Shown: positions 32,201 through 40,936, counted from the first letter of the stretch. The stretch is DNA of 64,000 bases from Prorocentrum cordatum (GCA_963575745.1 CAUYUJ010004758.1:355001-419000), one strand, 5' to 3'. Numbers and translations: made by a program. The notes: generated by a model not told the origin, from the letters alone.

Positions 32201-32607
32201 GTCGCGGGCTCGCCGTCGTAGCCCCGGCTCGCCGTCGTAGCCCCGGCTTCCTGGCCTGAAAGCCCAGGAGGGGGGCGACCCACCTCTTGAGCACACGAAG
32301 GAAGACGATCGAGCACCATCTGCTGGCTCTCGGTGGCCTGCGCCCCCAGCGCGCCGCGGTATTGCGGCCCAGCACTCATCTCGTTGAGCGACTCCACCAT
32401 ATCGCTCGCCCATTTCAGCTCGTGCTGGCGCGCATGGAGGCGCTGGCGTGAGCGTCGTGACAGACTCGGCCGTGTCGACGCTGGAAAACTGGATGGCCCC
32501 TGGAACACATCAGGCAGCGGGAACAGGTCGCGCTGTCGACCGTCAGCGGCTGGCACTCCAAAACCGTAGGCAGCCTTCATGTCCAAGGACGCGGCAGCCG
32601 CCCGCAT
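28621..32607 (-). CDS. reverse transcriptase-RNase H polyprotein with terminal methyltransferase-like domain
   Basis: A single open frame of 1328 codons from ATG at 32607. The RT core spans about residues 195-420: GVFAVHKKDGRQRMIID, VDIVNCFY (284-291, motif A), PMGWNQA (329-335) and YVDN (376-379) where most RTs have YxDD. RNase H follows with VSDASPWGRG (D531), E631, IVDAM (D658) and LNPADEPSR (D707), a complete D-E-D-D set. Residues ~712-1110 in this frame are low-complexity and are the out-of-frame reading of the recombinase. From ~1115 a natural protein resumes: ALELFSGSGHFSQAW (SAM-binding-like motif I), GLLCASWSSAR and GPPALRNAEHVMGLPGLSLS. RT and recombinase frames differ by +1, recombinase and methyltransferase by -1, so the domains are either made from separate starts, by frameshifting, or after splicing. 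Confidence 0.85.
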   Translation of the reverse strand: MRAAAASLDMKAAYGFGVPAADGRQRDLFPLPDVFQGPSSFPASTRPSLSRRSRQRLHARQHELKWASDMVESLNEMSAGPQYRGALGAQATESQQMVLDRLPSCAQEVGRPPPGLSGQEAGATTASRGYDGEPATLASLDVDCLALPERGHRAVPLLELDEPAGVEVTRILQEKLLPKEEAEQRKSSSGVKKVFTDPRLRNRREYLKLVKRLEACGLIEYRAHREEDVGVFAVHKKDGRQRMIIDARWANSHFADPPDVKLATGQSFAMLEVDAGEPVWLGGVDIVNCFYTLELPSEFRGYFALPRLRARDVGGDGDGVVFPCLKVIPMGWNQALMACQIIHEAMVDKIEGISPANRMSDGAEVPAMQPMVHTEYVDNFVAYAGEQGPVAEAARRVDALFRSKGLPTHGVEVSQGGASLGWEFATDASLVGPSRLRLWRLRLGIQEVLRRPRVSGRVIEIIIGHLTFVGLLRREFLAVFGAVYAFVSQNREREVALWPAVRRELKWASSLLPLLRRDLGAAWSDTVCVSDASPWGRGVVEGERAVPLIAAAGRVSERWRFSKSEELGARARLHCELQQSRLRSQDKDNQWPDSCTPSSDFREISPELMKGEWRVVSAGRWWKSEHMPLLEARAVLWALKHQLRRRRSFGKKLLFIVDAMSIALMFSKGRSSSSPMNRICRQWSALCLGANVMPSVRWIMSELNPADEPSRIYAPPSTSSTLHRHFLGSVPRLGSDSGSPRLGHRGNSERDAAPPFPGGDSVARGEQRAAQPSGGRCDLSESEADSSSRGEGQAGRPEEGTPSRGEGLPVLGGPHFPGAPLGVEARRGAVQRSDGRVRALGGGRAAGAADAGSARRGAGEVLDLPLLRGPFDERLQQDEGGGRFPLARRVEVGRGAAVGAAGPDRVLQDSARAVGAAHPAAEGGCDRQRDGVHGGPLVHADRRAAPFRALPPPVRCAVALPGGAGATSSPERGRAGQVERAAPSPRVGTAEQDWRVRRGDGPRQHRVRRPGPGVGLPPQPLQGDAVPDDVRGVRERLRQGGGDLGVRPAGRGSSVPAAPRRGEPRGGEWATADRRGSKKEKVAQQCQHEALRERRPRDRDAAPPVVRAAAARPQVPRTDWCDPLRLLSASARRSRRGVALELFSGSGHFSQAWRQSSFLKGIPIFEWDIKYGDQFDLLKPGNQKLIRGWLMAGMVRAVWIGLLCASWSSARRSDNSGPPALRNAEHVMGLPGLSLSRRSKESQRRKYNDEFLSLHLFVVQTVAHPGSAREPPLLAPLGFSSLPPHKTVARGPRIRHRFLSMGKALEKANPFCFPFCGLERCRETVPLV
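29130..30488 (-). CDS. tyrosine recombinase of the YR retroelement
   Basis: An open frame of 452 codons from its own ATG at 30488, overlapping the end of RNase H. The first ~100 residues are Ala/Arg/Lys-rich. Residues 110-230 form a SAM-like, DNA-binding-type helical region (YSTFLFFEGHSTSDFSKTRA). The catalytic part has VLYLRPCDVRSL (box I Arg246), HLYQLRHGGVSHEV (Arg352, with Tyr349 in the place of the HxxR His, and His353/His358 nearby), RRRWLSSASMRRYEKGG (Trp376 and candidate nucleophile Tyr385). This matches the R...(H/Y)xxR...(H/W)...Y set of phage-integrase-type recombinases. It would join the cDNA circle to the genome. The tail after ~400 is Arg/Ser-rich and overlaps the start of the methyltransferase-like frame. 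Confidence 0.85.
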   Translation of the reverse strand: MSHHVYMHHHQRHQHYIVISSGPYHVLDPIQAARGWDTEATQSAMLRRPSLAATASPAASSGQPSRAAAAATSASRRPTAAAEAKAKRAAQRRARHPEAKAYQSSEGRTFLEPRSVSKPVEALCNALMDEFERWAAAEQLELRTLAQRDAALARYSTFLFFEGHSTSDFSKTRAAAAFRWLDVSKSGVELQWARRAQIGCCKIAPERSGLPIPLLKVAAIANEMVCMGVPWYMPIAVLLHFVLYLRPCDVRSLCREEPVPPLPQSVGGLGRWSVLLHRQELGQPSKTGVFDEAMVLDNTEYDDLDQAWAYLLSRSKGMLFPMTYVEYANGFAKAVETLGYGPRGVAHLYQLRHGGVSHEVASGRRPIAEAQKRRRWLSSASMRRYEKGGRVTEMLRRLSSEQLQPARRCRERIGAILSGCSAPLPGGHDEASRSSSSRAAATSRKRGASRPS

Positions 32608-32682
32608 GGGCGAGGGAGCAAGAGTCCCCTCGCCAAGAGCCCGATCAGACAGGAGGCCTGATCGGGCGGCCTTCTCGTAGGG

Positions 32683-33951
32683 CTAGCGGCCCGCCGCGGC
32701 CCGCTCCTCGCGGGCCTTGCGAACCTGCTTGAGCACGCTGGCGTCGCGCTCCACCTCCTTCGACACGTAGTCCAGGAGGTCGGGGGCCACCATGATGTCC
32801 CCGAACTCCTCGTGGCCCCCCATGAAGATCTGGGACTCGTCGTAGAGCCCCACTCGCATCAGGCCGCCGCGGCCCTTGCCCTTCTTGTCCTTCTTCTCCT
32901 TGCCGTCAGCCTCGGCGCCGTCGCTGGACCTCCTGCCGCCGCCCACCTCGGAGTAGCTGTACTCGATGAGTTGGGCCTTCCTGATCACCAGCGCGAAAGC
33001 CCCCAGGTTCACGATATCAAGGGCGTCGCAAGTGAGGGCCAAGTCCCCGGCGTGCATGATCATGAGATGCTCACCGACGGCCCTAAACTCGGCCTTGAGG
33101 CCGTGCGTGTGCTCCCAGAAACGGTGCCAGTCAATGGCACCTCCATTGCGACGATTGGTGAACTTCAGGCACCACAACGTCGCGTGAGGGCCTGGCACCG
33201 GGAAGTCCGCGAACTTCACCTCCTGCACGGCCTCCGCTGCCGCTCGGAACAGCGCCTTCACTCTCTGCCCACCGATGGTCGTCACGGTCATCAGCCGCGC
33301 GTCGCCTACCGCCTCCGCCCCCGCGAACTCGATCTCACCACCAGGCGGTACGAAGGCGAGCAGCACCCACTGCGGCGGCACCCCCTGCTCCTGCATAGCA
33401 CGTGTGCCCTGCACAATGGCCTGTGGCAAGAGGGCCACCGCCTCACCGCGGCGAAACCCAGCCCGTGTATCGACTGCCAGCCAGCTGCCTGCTTCGCCCT
33501 GGGCGGGCGCGGGTGCAGCACCTGCGGCGGCGGCCGCGCCAGGCGCGGGCGGCCCAGGAGCAGGCGCGGCGGATGGCCCTCCCGGCGGCGTCGCGCTGCC
33601 GTGCACCAGCGCGGGGAGCGGCGCCACCGTAGTCTGCAGCGCCAGGGCGTGGGCGGTCGCCTCACCCGTCCACTGGGCGATCTGAGCCGCCGTCGGAGCG
33701 GCGACGAACCTGTAGCACATCGCCCTCGTCGCGCCGGGAGGAGGCGGCCACCGCTGCGTCGTGAAGCGGATCCCCACCTCGTCTGCCTTGGCAGGACCAT
33801 ACTCTTCATCATATACCTGTCCGTCTAGCGTGACAATGAGCAGACTAGTCGCCGATGACGCCAGCACGCCGAGCAGCAGCCTCTGATGCCACAGGACCTC
33901 CGGCATCGCGTACCATACGAAGGCACAGGCTACCGCCGCCTGCACCGCCAT
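32683..33951 (-). CDS. first ORF (gag-position) of the YR retroelement
   Basis: A 422-codon open frame from ATG at 33951 that ends 75 bp before the RT frame starts. The N-terminal ~45 residues contain hydrophobic stretches (AVACAFVWYAMPEVLWHQ and LLLGVLASSATSLLIVTL), suggesting membrane association. A Pro/Ala-rich linker lies around residues 110-155. The remainder looks folded (WVLLAFVPPGGEIEFAGAEA, ATLWCLKFTNRRNGGAIDWH, HGLKAEFRAVGEHLMIMHAG), with a Lys-rich patch near 350 (KEKKDKKGKGRGG) that could bind nucleic acid. Its position, before RT and within the split repeats, is that of Gag in retrotransposons, but I see no capsid or zinc-knuckle motif. An open frame overlapping its start (to about 34129) also carries a hydrophobic segment, so the true N-terminus may be longer after splicing or a shift. 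Confidence 0.7.
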   Translation of the reverse strand: MAVQAAVACAFVWYAMPEVLWHQRLLLGVLASSATSLLIVTLDGQVYDEEYGPAKADEVGIRFTTQRWPPPPGATRAMCYRFVAAPTAAQIAQWTGEATAHALALQTTVAPLPALVHGSATPPGGPSAAPAPGPPAPGAAAAAGAAPAPAQGEAGSWLAVDTRAGFRRGEAVALLPQAIVQGTRAMQEQGVPPQWVLLAFVPPGGEIEFAGAEAVGDARLMTVTTIGGQRVKALFRAAAEAVQEVKFADFPVPGPHATLWCLKFTNRRNGGAIDWHRFWEHTHGLKAEFRAVGEHLMIMHAGDLALTCDALDIVNLGAFALVIRKAQLIEYSYSEVGGGRRSSDGAEADGKEKKDKKGKGRGGLMRVGLYDESQIFMGGHEEFGDIMVAPDLLDYVSKEVERDASVLKQVRKAREERAAAGR

Positions 33952-34250
33952 TGCACACGAAGCCGAGGGCGACGAACGTCGAGCTGGCCCCGAGCAGCAG
34001 GACCGTCCAGGCCCACAGGCGGTTGTTGCCCGTCAGCACCTCGGGATCGCTCACCCCGCACGTCGGCCCGCGGAGCGGAGGCGCGCCTGGGCACGCTGGC
34101 CCGCCGGGCACGGCGGGCAGGCGGGGCACGCGGGCACCGCAGGGCAGCTACCCGCCGAGACTATGGCGGCGATGCCCAACGATCGAACAATCTCGTAAAG
34201 AAAAGGTTCAGCCCGAGATCCATGCCATCTGAGGCACCGCTTTGAACCCC

Positions 34251-34327
34251 AGAGAAGACTACGGAAGCGCTGTGCCGCTTAGCGGCGGTCGGGCTTGCCT
34301 AGATGATTCACGTGCGAGCACTTACAT
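34251..34327 (-). repeat. split direct repeat A1 (terminal)
   Basis: 77 bp, identical to 28188-28264. It forms the upstream end of the element on minus and begins ATGTAAGTGC in that orientation. Confidence 0.93.
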
Positions 34328-34764
34328 ATAGTTGTTCCGATATGTTGCATATGCCGGCATCTTCCTAAGGTGAGTCATACTGCTTATTATAGCCAGTGGT
34401 CGCCTGAGCCGTTGGCGGAAACGCACCCTGGCACTGCGCCTCCAGACCCTCAACGCGGCCGCTGCCCCCTGGCATGGCGAAGCCCCGCAAAGGCGGCAGA
34501 CGGCGTACGGTATGCAGGTCTGGAGCACATGCCCAAAGTCCGCCACGCCTTGGTCCTCTTCCCTACGAGCAACAGCCTGATATCGGCGTCATGTGCCTGT
34601 GGCTGGCGGGCTGCGGGAGCGCTCGCGCCAGCCATTGTCGCTCCCATCGTCAATCCGGCCTGCGTCACCGTCCAGCGCAGCCCCGCTACGGTCGCTGCCA
34701 CTAGAGTCACAGCCATGTGGAGCCCCGCCGGAGCATTTTGGCCCCGATCGCCGCTGTCAACCGT

Positions 34765-34990
34765 GGAGGAGGAGGAGGAGGACGGAGGAGGAGGAGGAGG
34801 AGATGGAGGCGGAGGAGGAGGAGGAGGAGGAGGAGGAGGAAGAGAGGGAGGAGGAAGAGGAGGAGCAGGAGGAGGAGAAGGAGAAGGAGGAGGAGGAGGA
34901 GGAGGAAGAGGAGAAGGAGGAGGAGGAGGTGGGGGGAGGAAGAGGAGGAGGAGGAAGAGGAGAAGGAGGAGGAGGAGGTGGGAGGAGGGA
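34765..34990. repeat. (GAG)n microsatellite
   Basis: Long GGA/GAG tract with few interruptions, poly-Glu/Gly/Arg by frame. Flanks at 34330-34760 and 35000-35600 contain no gene I can support. Confidence 0.95.
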
Positions 34991-35659
34991 GACCATCCCC
35001 CCCCGCAGGGGAGAGGCAACCGCCCCCGGCACGGCTCCGCGCCGCGGGTGGCTGCGCAGGTTCCGCGTCGGCCTCATCCGGTGGGTCCCCCCCTGCCCCA
35101 TCCAGGGTGATCTCGTCCACCTCGTCGGCCATCCTCCCTGCCTCCGACGCGCCGCCCTCTGCCTCGGCATGGGCGTGTCTGGCAGCACGCCCTCTCGGCG
35201 GTGGAAGAGCTGTCCGTCACGACGGAGTTGGGGCCATCACCATCCTCCGGAAGGAGCAGACCTGCACATCCGGCGCCCCTAGCCCGTTCTGCCTCGTCAC
35301 CCGCCTCCCAGGTTGGGACCTGCTGATATCGGTCGGCGCTCTTGCGCCAGATGCAGTTATACAAATATACGTGCATTCGCTTAACGTCTGATCAGGTAGC
35401 GTTGTACACCCACAAGTAGCGTTGCACTCGCTCAGAGGATGATGTAATCGCATAGGTTGGATAGCTTAGTCGCAGGCGGCCCAACTAACCTAGCGCGCAT
35501 CTTGGACGCATTCTGCACTTCGGCTACTTGTAACTTCTGACGCTGCCGATATTTATCGGACTTACCATCTAACTTACGTACGACTTATCTTACTTATGGG
35601 ACTTACTATGTAGCCCCGAAAATGCTCAGCGGGGGTTGCCTCGCCCCCACATTCCAATC

Positions 35660-35800
35660 TCCCGTCGTCGTCGTCGTCGTCCTCGTCGTCGTCCTCGTCC
35701 TCGTCGTCGTCGTCGTCCTCGTCGTCGTCGTCGTCGTTTTCGTCGTCGGTTTCGGAGCCGCCGCTTCTGGTCGTCGGCGTCGTCGTCGTCGTCGCTTTGT
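35660..35800. repeat. (GTC)n microsatellite
   Basis: GTC/CTC trinucleotide tract; GGAAGCGCCGCTTCTGGTCG words recur just after it (35808-35855). Confidence 0.93.
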
Positions 35801-35929
35801 TTCAGCGGAAGCGCCGCTTCTGGTCGTCGGCGTTCGCTTCAGCGGAAGCGCCGCTGACCTGGTCGTCGTCGTCGTCGTCGTCGCGCTCGTCGTTCGCATC
35901 CCCGCTTGACGCTTCCAAGGCTCGGGCTG

Positions 35930-36795
35930 GGGAGGGGGGGAGGAGGAGGTGGAGGAGGGGGGCAAGGAAGGAGGAGGAGGGGGAGGAAGAGGTGGAGGAC
36001 ACGCTCAACGAGAAGGAGGAGGAGGAGGAGGAGGACGAGGAGGTAAATTCTGAGCGTGTACCTCTGCTCGAGCACCTGCGCTTCGCGCTCGAGGTCCTAG
36101 AAGTGGCCCGCGTATTCGCGCGGCCTCGCGGCGCAGCGAACGCTGCAGCGATGCGCTCAGCGCGACGTGTGCAGGGCCCGCCCGCGGCCGTCGTCCCACG
36201 GGTCCTCCGCGTCGAGCCGGCCCGCCTGGTCGTCCCGCGCGCGAGACTGCGCCCACGACTGAGCCTCCCACCTGTACTTCTTCTTCGGCACCATGCGGAT
36301 CGACCTGCCCTTGTAGTCATGGCCGTGCCACTCCTCGCCGTTCTTGAACAGCGCCGTGGTCTTGAGCGGAACGTCCGTGAGCTTGGGGCCGCCGCCCTGG
36401 CTCGCGCCGCTGAGGCAATTGAACCGCACGACCATCATGTTGTTCGGCCCGTAGCCCACGTAGCCGTGCCAGTCTGTCAAGTTCGAGCGAGACGTGTACA
36501 TGACGTAGTTGTGCTGATCGTCGATGTGCATCAGAGTCTCCCGATGCGGCGACGTGTCTGGCAATGACTCGTTGCTGTAGTCGTGCACCGTCATGGTGCG
36601 CCGCGTGAACTCTGGCAGCGGCACCGCCATGGCGACAGCTGGGGAGCCCACTGCAGGACAATTCACAAACAGAAAGCGGCGGTCCCGCTGCTTGAGCCCG
36701 CACTTGGCTACGGATGTATCCCTGTACATAGGGGCACGCCCGCCAACAGCTCAATGGTCAGAGGATGATGGTGGGAGGAAGGAGGAGGGGAAAGA
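35930..36795 (-). repeat. inverted duplication, left arm
   Basis: Reverse-complement homolog of about 40060-40930. The match covers a small gene and both its flanks (GACCATTGAGCTGTTGG upstream, CGAAGCGCAGGTGCTCGAGC downstream, read on minus), so it is a segmental duplication and not two retrocopies. Confidence 0.8.
36157..36630 (-). CDS. uncharacterised small protein, copy 1
   Basis: An intact frame of 157 codons from ATG at 36630. The protein is polar and Trp/Tyr-rich, with well-conserved stretches shared with the copy at 40237: LMHIDDQHNYVMYTSRSN, DWHG, PNNMMVVRFNCLSGAS, GHDYKGRSIRMVPKKKYRWE and a final EDPWDDGRGRAL. I do not recognise the family and see no signal peptide or membrane segment. 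The upstream region also aligns with the other copy, so promoter-like sequence was duplicated with the gene. Differences between copies are mostly conservative replacements, suggesting both remained under constraint after duplication. Confidence 0.7.
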   Translation of the reverse strand: MAVPLPEFTRRTMTVHDYSNESLPDTSPHRETLMHIDDQHNYVMYTSRSNLTDWHGYVGYGPNNMMVVRFNCLSGASQGGGPKLTDVPLKTTALFKNGEEWHGHDYKGRSIRMVPKKKYRWEAQSWAQSRARDDQAGRLDAEDPWDDGRGRALHTSR

Positions 36796-36933
36796 GGAGG
36801 AGGAAGGAGAGCGTTCGTTTCAGCGGAAGCGCCGCATACCTGGCCGTCGTCGTCGTCGTTTTCGTCGTTCGCATCCCCGTTCGATGTTTTCAAGGCATCT
36901 ATATACACATAAATTGGCAAGGCCGTGCGCTCT

Positions 36934-38901
36934 TTAAACCAGCACCACATAGGCGCCCCCATCGCGGTGCCACGCGTGGGCCGCGTGGGCATCGCGCATG
37001 CCAACTGCCATCAACTCCCGCGAAAACGAAAACCATCTGCTTGAGCGGGCGCGCCTGCCAGTGGGCAGCAATTTCCTGACGACAACGTACAGCGCCCCAC
37101 GTTCACAGACGCAGGCCGACACGAGGCCAGCACCATCCCCGACCAAAACCACTTCGTGAACGTGCAACTCGCGACCATCCTCCCAGGCGCCATGACCCAA
37201 CTCCACATTTGGATAGCCTGGCAATTCCTTTCTAGACCCGCGAAGGCCCTCGCGGAGGGATTGCACACCACCGGTCAAATCATTGTGGTGCCTCGTCAGC
37301 AAGTTCGAGAGGACAGAGTACTCGTACCGCTCTGTGTTCCTGACGCTGTTCTCTGCGGACTGCTTGACGCGAATATTTAAGCGCTCAACGACGAACATGT
37401 CGACTATAAACTTGTCTTTCCAAATTTGATCTGGAATATGCATCGTGGCGTGGTGTTCCGGAAGTAAATACCTCTTGTCGTATGCGGCTGCATGCCTATC
37501 CATGTGTATACGAAGAGCGGCCCTGAGCTCATTGAGAATGGCTGCGAGCCCAGTCTGCGGGGCCCTCTTAGCCTCGAGGACGAGGTCCAAGACAGCACAT
37601 GCTGCGCTGAAAGACTCGCTCTCCCTCTCAAGGCCAGGGGTGTCGAGCAGTCTGCAATCGACAAAATGCCGCATGATAACATACAACGATATGTAGTCAC
37701 CTGCCTTGCACCGAATCTTCGACTCCTCCTCGGAGGATGCGGAAAATGCGTCGTAGACTTGGCTGATATTGACGCCCATTGATAAGGGGAATGTCCAATC
37801 AGCCTTCACCAACTCACCCCACATCTCGAACGTAATTCCCAGCTTGCTCTCTCACGCCCTCACGTAAGCCGTGCACTCCCAAGAAAATGCGCCATGTTGT
37901 AGATAGTGGTGCACCCAGTCTGTGCCGATGATGTCAGATATGTCGAGGATGCCGCACAGAGCCTCATCTGCTAGAAGGCCCAGTGGGTTTTGGTTGAAGC
38001 CGACGCCCTGAATGAGCTCCTTCAAATCCCCAACGCCCATGGCCCCAGCGTCACGTCTCGCTTTCGCCGCCAAAACGACAGCCATATTTGCAACCGTGTC
38101 CTCGTGATCACGCAACCGAAATTTCGAGAAATCTGAACAAGATATATCGCAGCACCCTGGAATGAGATGTGAATCCTTCTTCCAACAATTGCAGCACAAA
38201 ATGCATGGCTTGTGGGGGCTTGCGCCTGTCCAGTCGAACGTCATCCTGTGGCCGTCGAGGTCGGTTAAAACACCTTTCACCGTTGCGAACAGCAGGCGCG
38301 TTTGGCCGAGCACATTCAACGCCGCGCCCGCGTCTCTGAAAGACAGGGGGCCAAGCAGGATCCCACGCAGAAGTGTTGCGAAAAATCTGGACCACTTGCC
38401 CTCGACCTTGCCTATGATGTGATCCCGAATCACAGCGAAGGTCATCCAGGTTGCCTCGTGGCTCAAAACTGATCCCCCGAGCTCTAGAACATTGAAAGAA
38501 ACAACCATGGTGTTTCGTTTGTTTTCGGCTTTTTTTTTGTCGCCAACCGTGTACTCGTCTAAGCCGATGACCACGCTCCAAGGTCTGTCATTCGAGCACG
38601 GGCGCCTCGAGAAAGCATTCGAGAAACACGTCTGCAACTCGCCCGAAGCAGCCGCCATCTCCTGGAGAACGAGCGCGGGCTGGCAAACCTCCCATCGCCA
38701 TGGTTCGCCAGTTGTCGAACGCAGATCGGCGTCGAACCTCGCCCTCTCGAACAACTCGTGGTTTATAGCGCGAAGCCTCTTATCGCCGACAGGCTCGCAA
38801 CCGAATTTCGCGGCAATCCGCAATAACCCATCCAGCGATATCCCGCCCGTGTGCAGCGCGGACTGCAGTCTCAAACGCTTCTGCGCTGCGTCGTGGGCCA
38901 T
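36934..38901 (-). CDS. large uncharacterised protein, one in-frame TGA
   Basis: From ATG at 38901 a frame of 655 codons runs to 36934, interrupted only by TGA at 37854-37852. Before it: WSVVIGLDEYTVGDKKKAEN, MVVSFNVLELGG, EATWMTFAVIRDHIIGKVEG, GHRMTFDWTGASPHKPCILC and a Cys cluster (PCILCCNCW, PGCCDISCSD). After it, in the same frame: GELVKADWTFPLSMGVNISQ, LLPEHHATMHIPDQIWKDKF, FVVERLNIRVKQSAENSVRN and HVHEVVLVGDGAGLVSACVC. The order (Asp-bearing core, Cys cluster, ERxN helix) resembles a large multicopy family of dinoflagellate genomes that may descend from a transposase, but I cannot name it. Either the TGA is a recent nonsense change, a sequencing error, or it is read through. The gene lies in the spacer of the 35.9/40.9-kb inverted duplication. 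Confidence 0.6.
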
Positions 38902-39140
38902 GGAGCGGGAAATGCCGCTGCTGCGGATGGGGGAGAGGGGGGGGGCATGCCAATTGGGGGGGGGGGGGGGGGGGCGGGCGAGCGGGGATATGCCATAGAG
39001 AGGGGGGACATGCCAATTTGGGGGGAGGACAGAGGATATGCGCACCCATGTGATTCAGTCGGCCCCACCAGCCCTGGGCGTAGGCGGCCTAGATCGCTTC
39101 CTCTCCCGACCCCCGTTCCCGGGGCGGGCGGGCGGGCGGG

Positions 39141-39240
39141 NNNNNNNNNNNNNNNNNNNNNNNNNNNNNNNNNNNNNNNNNNNNNNNNNNNNNNNNNNNN
39201 NNNNNNNNNNNNNNNNNNNNNNNNNNNNNNNNNNNNNNNN
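39141..39240. other. assembly gap (100 N)
   Basis: Exactly 100 N, a conventional scaffold gap of unknown true size. It separates a GGGCGG-rich border from a TG-rich tract, so the order of the two sides rests on scaffolding. Confidence 1.
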
Positions 39241-39895
39241 GCGTGTGCGTGTGCGCGTGTCGTGTGGCGTGTGGGTGTGCGTGTGCGCGTGCGTATGCGT
39301 GTGCGCGTGCGTATGCGTGTGCGTGTGGCGTGTGGCGTGTGGCGTGTGGCGTGTGCGTGTGCGTGCGCGCCTGCGCGTGCGTGTGCGTGTGGCGTGTGGC
39401 GTGTGGCGTGCGCGCGCGTGTGTGTGTGTGTGTGTGTGTGTGCGTGTGTGCGTGTGCGTGTGGCGTGTGGCGTGTGCGTGTGCGTGTGCGTGTGCGTGTG
39501 GCGTGTGCGTGTGCGCGTGCGTGTGCGTGTGCGCGTGCGTGTGCGTGTTAGGTGTGCGTGTGGCGTGTGCGTGTGCGCGGGCGTGTGCGTGTCGCGTGAG
39601 GCGTGTGGCGTGTGGCGTGTGCGTGAGCGTGTGCGTATGCGTGTGCGTGTGCGTTGCGTGTGCGTGTGCTGTGCTGGGCGTGTGCGTGTGCGTGGTGCGT
39701 GTGCGTGTGCGTGTGCTGTGCGTGTGCGTGTGCGTGTGCGTGTGTGTTGTGTGGTTTGTGTGTGCCGTGTGTGTGTGTGTGTGTGCGTGTTGTGGTGGTG
39801 TGTGTGTGTGCGTGTGTGCGCGTGTGTGTGTGGTGTGCGTGTGTGTGTGTGTGTGTGTGTGCGTGTGTGCGCGTGTTTGTGTGTGTGCGTGCGTC
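39241..39895. repeat. GTGTGC / GTGTGGC minisatellite
   Basis: Nearly pure GTGCGT and GTGTGGC words to about 39890, followed by ~85 bp of the CCAAGATGGCC word (39897-39985) and a C homopolymer. Confidence 0.95.
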
Positions 39896-40059
39896 GCTCA
39901 AGGTGGCTTCCAAGATGGCCCAAGAGGGCCCAAGACCGCCCAAGGACGGCTCCAAGCGGCCAAAGGGCTCTCCATGCCCCCCCCCCCCCCCCCCCAATAT
40001 ACATATATATACACATGCATACATATATATATATAATGAAAAACCTGCTCCTCCTCTGA

Positions 40060-40930
40060 TCCCTCTTTCTCCTCGTCCCCCCTCCCATCGTCCCTCTTCC
40101 TCTCGCCCCTCTGACCATTGAGCTGTTGGTGGACGTGCCCCTATGTATAGGGATACATGCGTAGCCAAGTTTGGGCTCGAGCAGCGGGACCGCCGCTCTC
40201 TGTTTGCGAATTGTCCTGGGCTCTCCAACTGTTGCCATGGCGGCGCCAGCGTTTATGCAGCGCACCCTGACGGTGTACGACTACATCAACGAGTCGACGC
40301 CTGAAACGTCGCCGTATCTCGAGACCTTGATGCACATCGAGAAGCAGCACAACTACGCCATGTACATGTCTCGTTCGAATTCGAACGAGTGGCACGTGAC
40401 CGACTGGCACGGCAACGTGAGCTACTGGCCGAACAACATGATGGTCGTGCAGTTCAATTGCCTCGGCGGCGCCAGCAAGGACGTCGGCGGCCCCAAGCTG
40501 ACGGACGCGGTGCTCAAGACCACGGTGCCGTTCAAAACGAACGGCGGCGAGTGGCGCGGCCACGACTACAGGGGCAGGTCGATCCGCATGGTGCCCAAGG
40601 AGAAGTACAGGTGGGAGGCGCAGTCGTGGGTGCAGTCTCACGCGTGGGACGATCAGGCGGGCTGGCGCGACGTGGAGAACCCGTGGGACGACGGACGCGG
40701 GCGGGCCCTGCAGATGCGCTGAGCATCGCTGCAGCGTTGCTCGCTGCGCCGCGAGGCCGCGCGACCGCGCGGGCCATTTCTAGGGCCTCGAGCGCGAAGC
40801 GCAGGTGCTCGAGCAGAGCGACACATCCTCCACCTCCTCCTCCTTCTCCTCCTTTTTGAGCGTGTCCTCCACCCCCTCCCCCCCCTCCTCCTCCTTCCTT
40901 GCCCTCCTCCTCCACCTCCTCCTCCCTCCT
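40060..40930 (+). repeat. inverted duplication, right arm
   Basis: Partner of 35930-36795 in opposite orientation. Both arms end in TCC/GAG-rich low-complexity DNA, which may have helped the rearrangement. Confidence 0.8.
40237..40722 (+). CDS. uncharacterised small protein, copy 2
   Basis: An intact frame of 161 codons from ATG at 40237 (a longer frame without an ATG extends to 40171). It is the inverted-duplicate partner of the gene at 36157. Shared blocks: TLTVYDYINESTPETSP, LMHIEKQHNYAMYMSRSN, DWHGNVSYWPNNMMVVQFNC, GHDYRGRSIRMVPKEKYRWE and VENPWDDGRGRAL. Relative to copy 1 it has a five-residue insertion (SNEWHV region) and a two-residue insertion (KDVGGP). No known domain, no signal peptide. 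The copies are transcribed toward the outside of the duplication. Confidence 0.72.
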   Translation: MAAPAFMQRTLTVYDYINESTPETSPYLETLMHIEKQHNYAMYMSRSNSNEWHVTDWHGNVSYWPNNMMVVQFNCLGGASKDVGGPKLTDAVLKTTVPFKTNGGEWRGHDYRGRSIRMVPKEKYRWEAQSWVQSHAWDDQAGWRDVENPWDDGRGRALQMR

Positions 40931-40933
40931 ACG

Positions 40934-40936
<3 letters not shown>

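Larger units (their letters stand above)
28001..34327 (-). mobile_element. complete tyrosine-recombinase retrotransposon with split direct repeats
   Basis: A 6.3-kb element read on minus. In element order it has repeat A1 (34327-34251), a membrane-anchored ORF (33951-32683), an RT-RNase H frame (from 32607), a tyrosine recombinase frame (30488-29130), a methyltransferase-like C-terminus (to 28621), then B1 (28402-28263), A2 (28264-28188), a 47-bp spacer and B2 (28140-28001). Split direct repeats in the order A1-ORFs-B1-A2-B2 are the hallmark of Ngaro/PAT-type YR retrotransposons, which integrate through a circle with a recombinase instead of a DDE integrase. The near-perfect repeat identity and open frames suggest recent activity. 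No target-site duplication is expected or seen. Confidence 0.88.
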
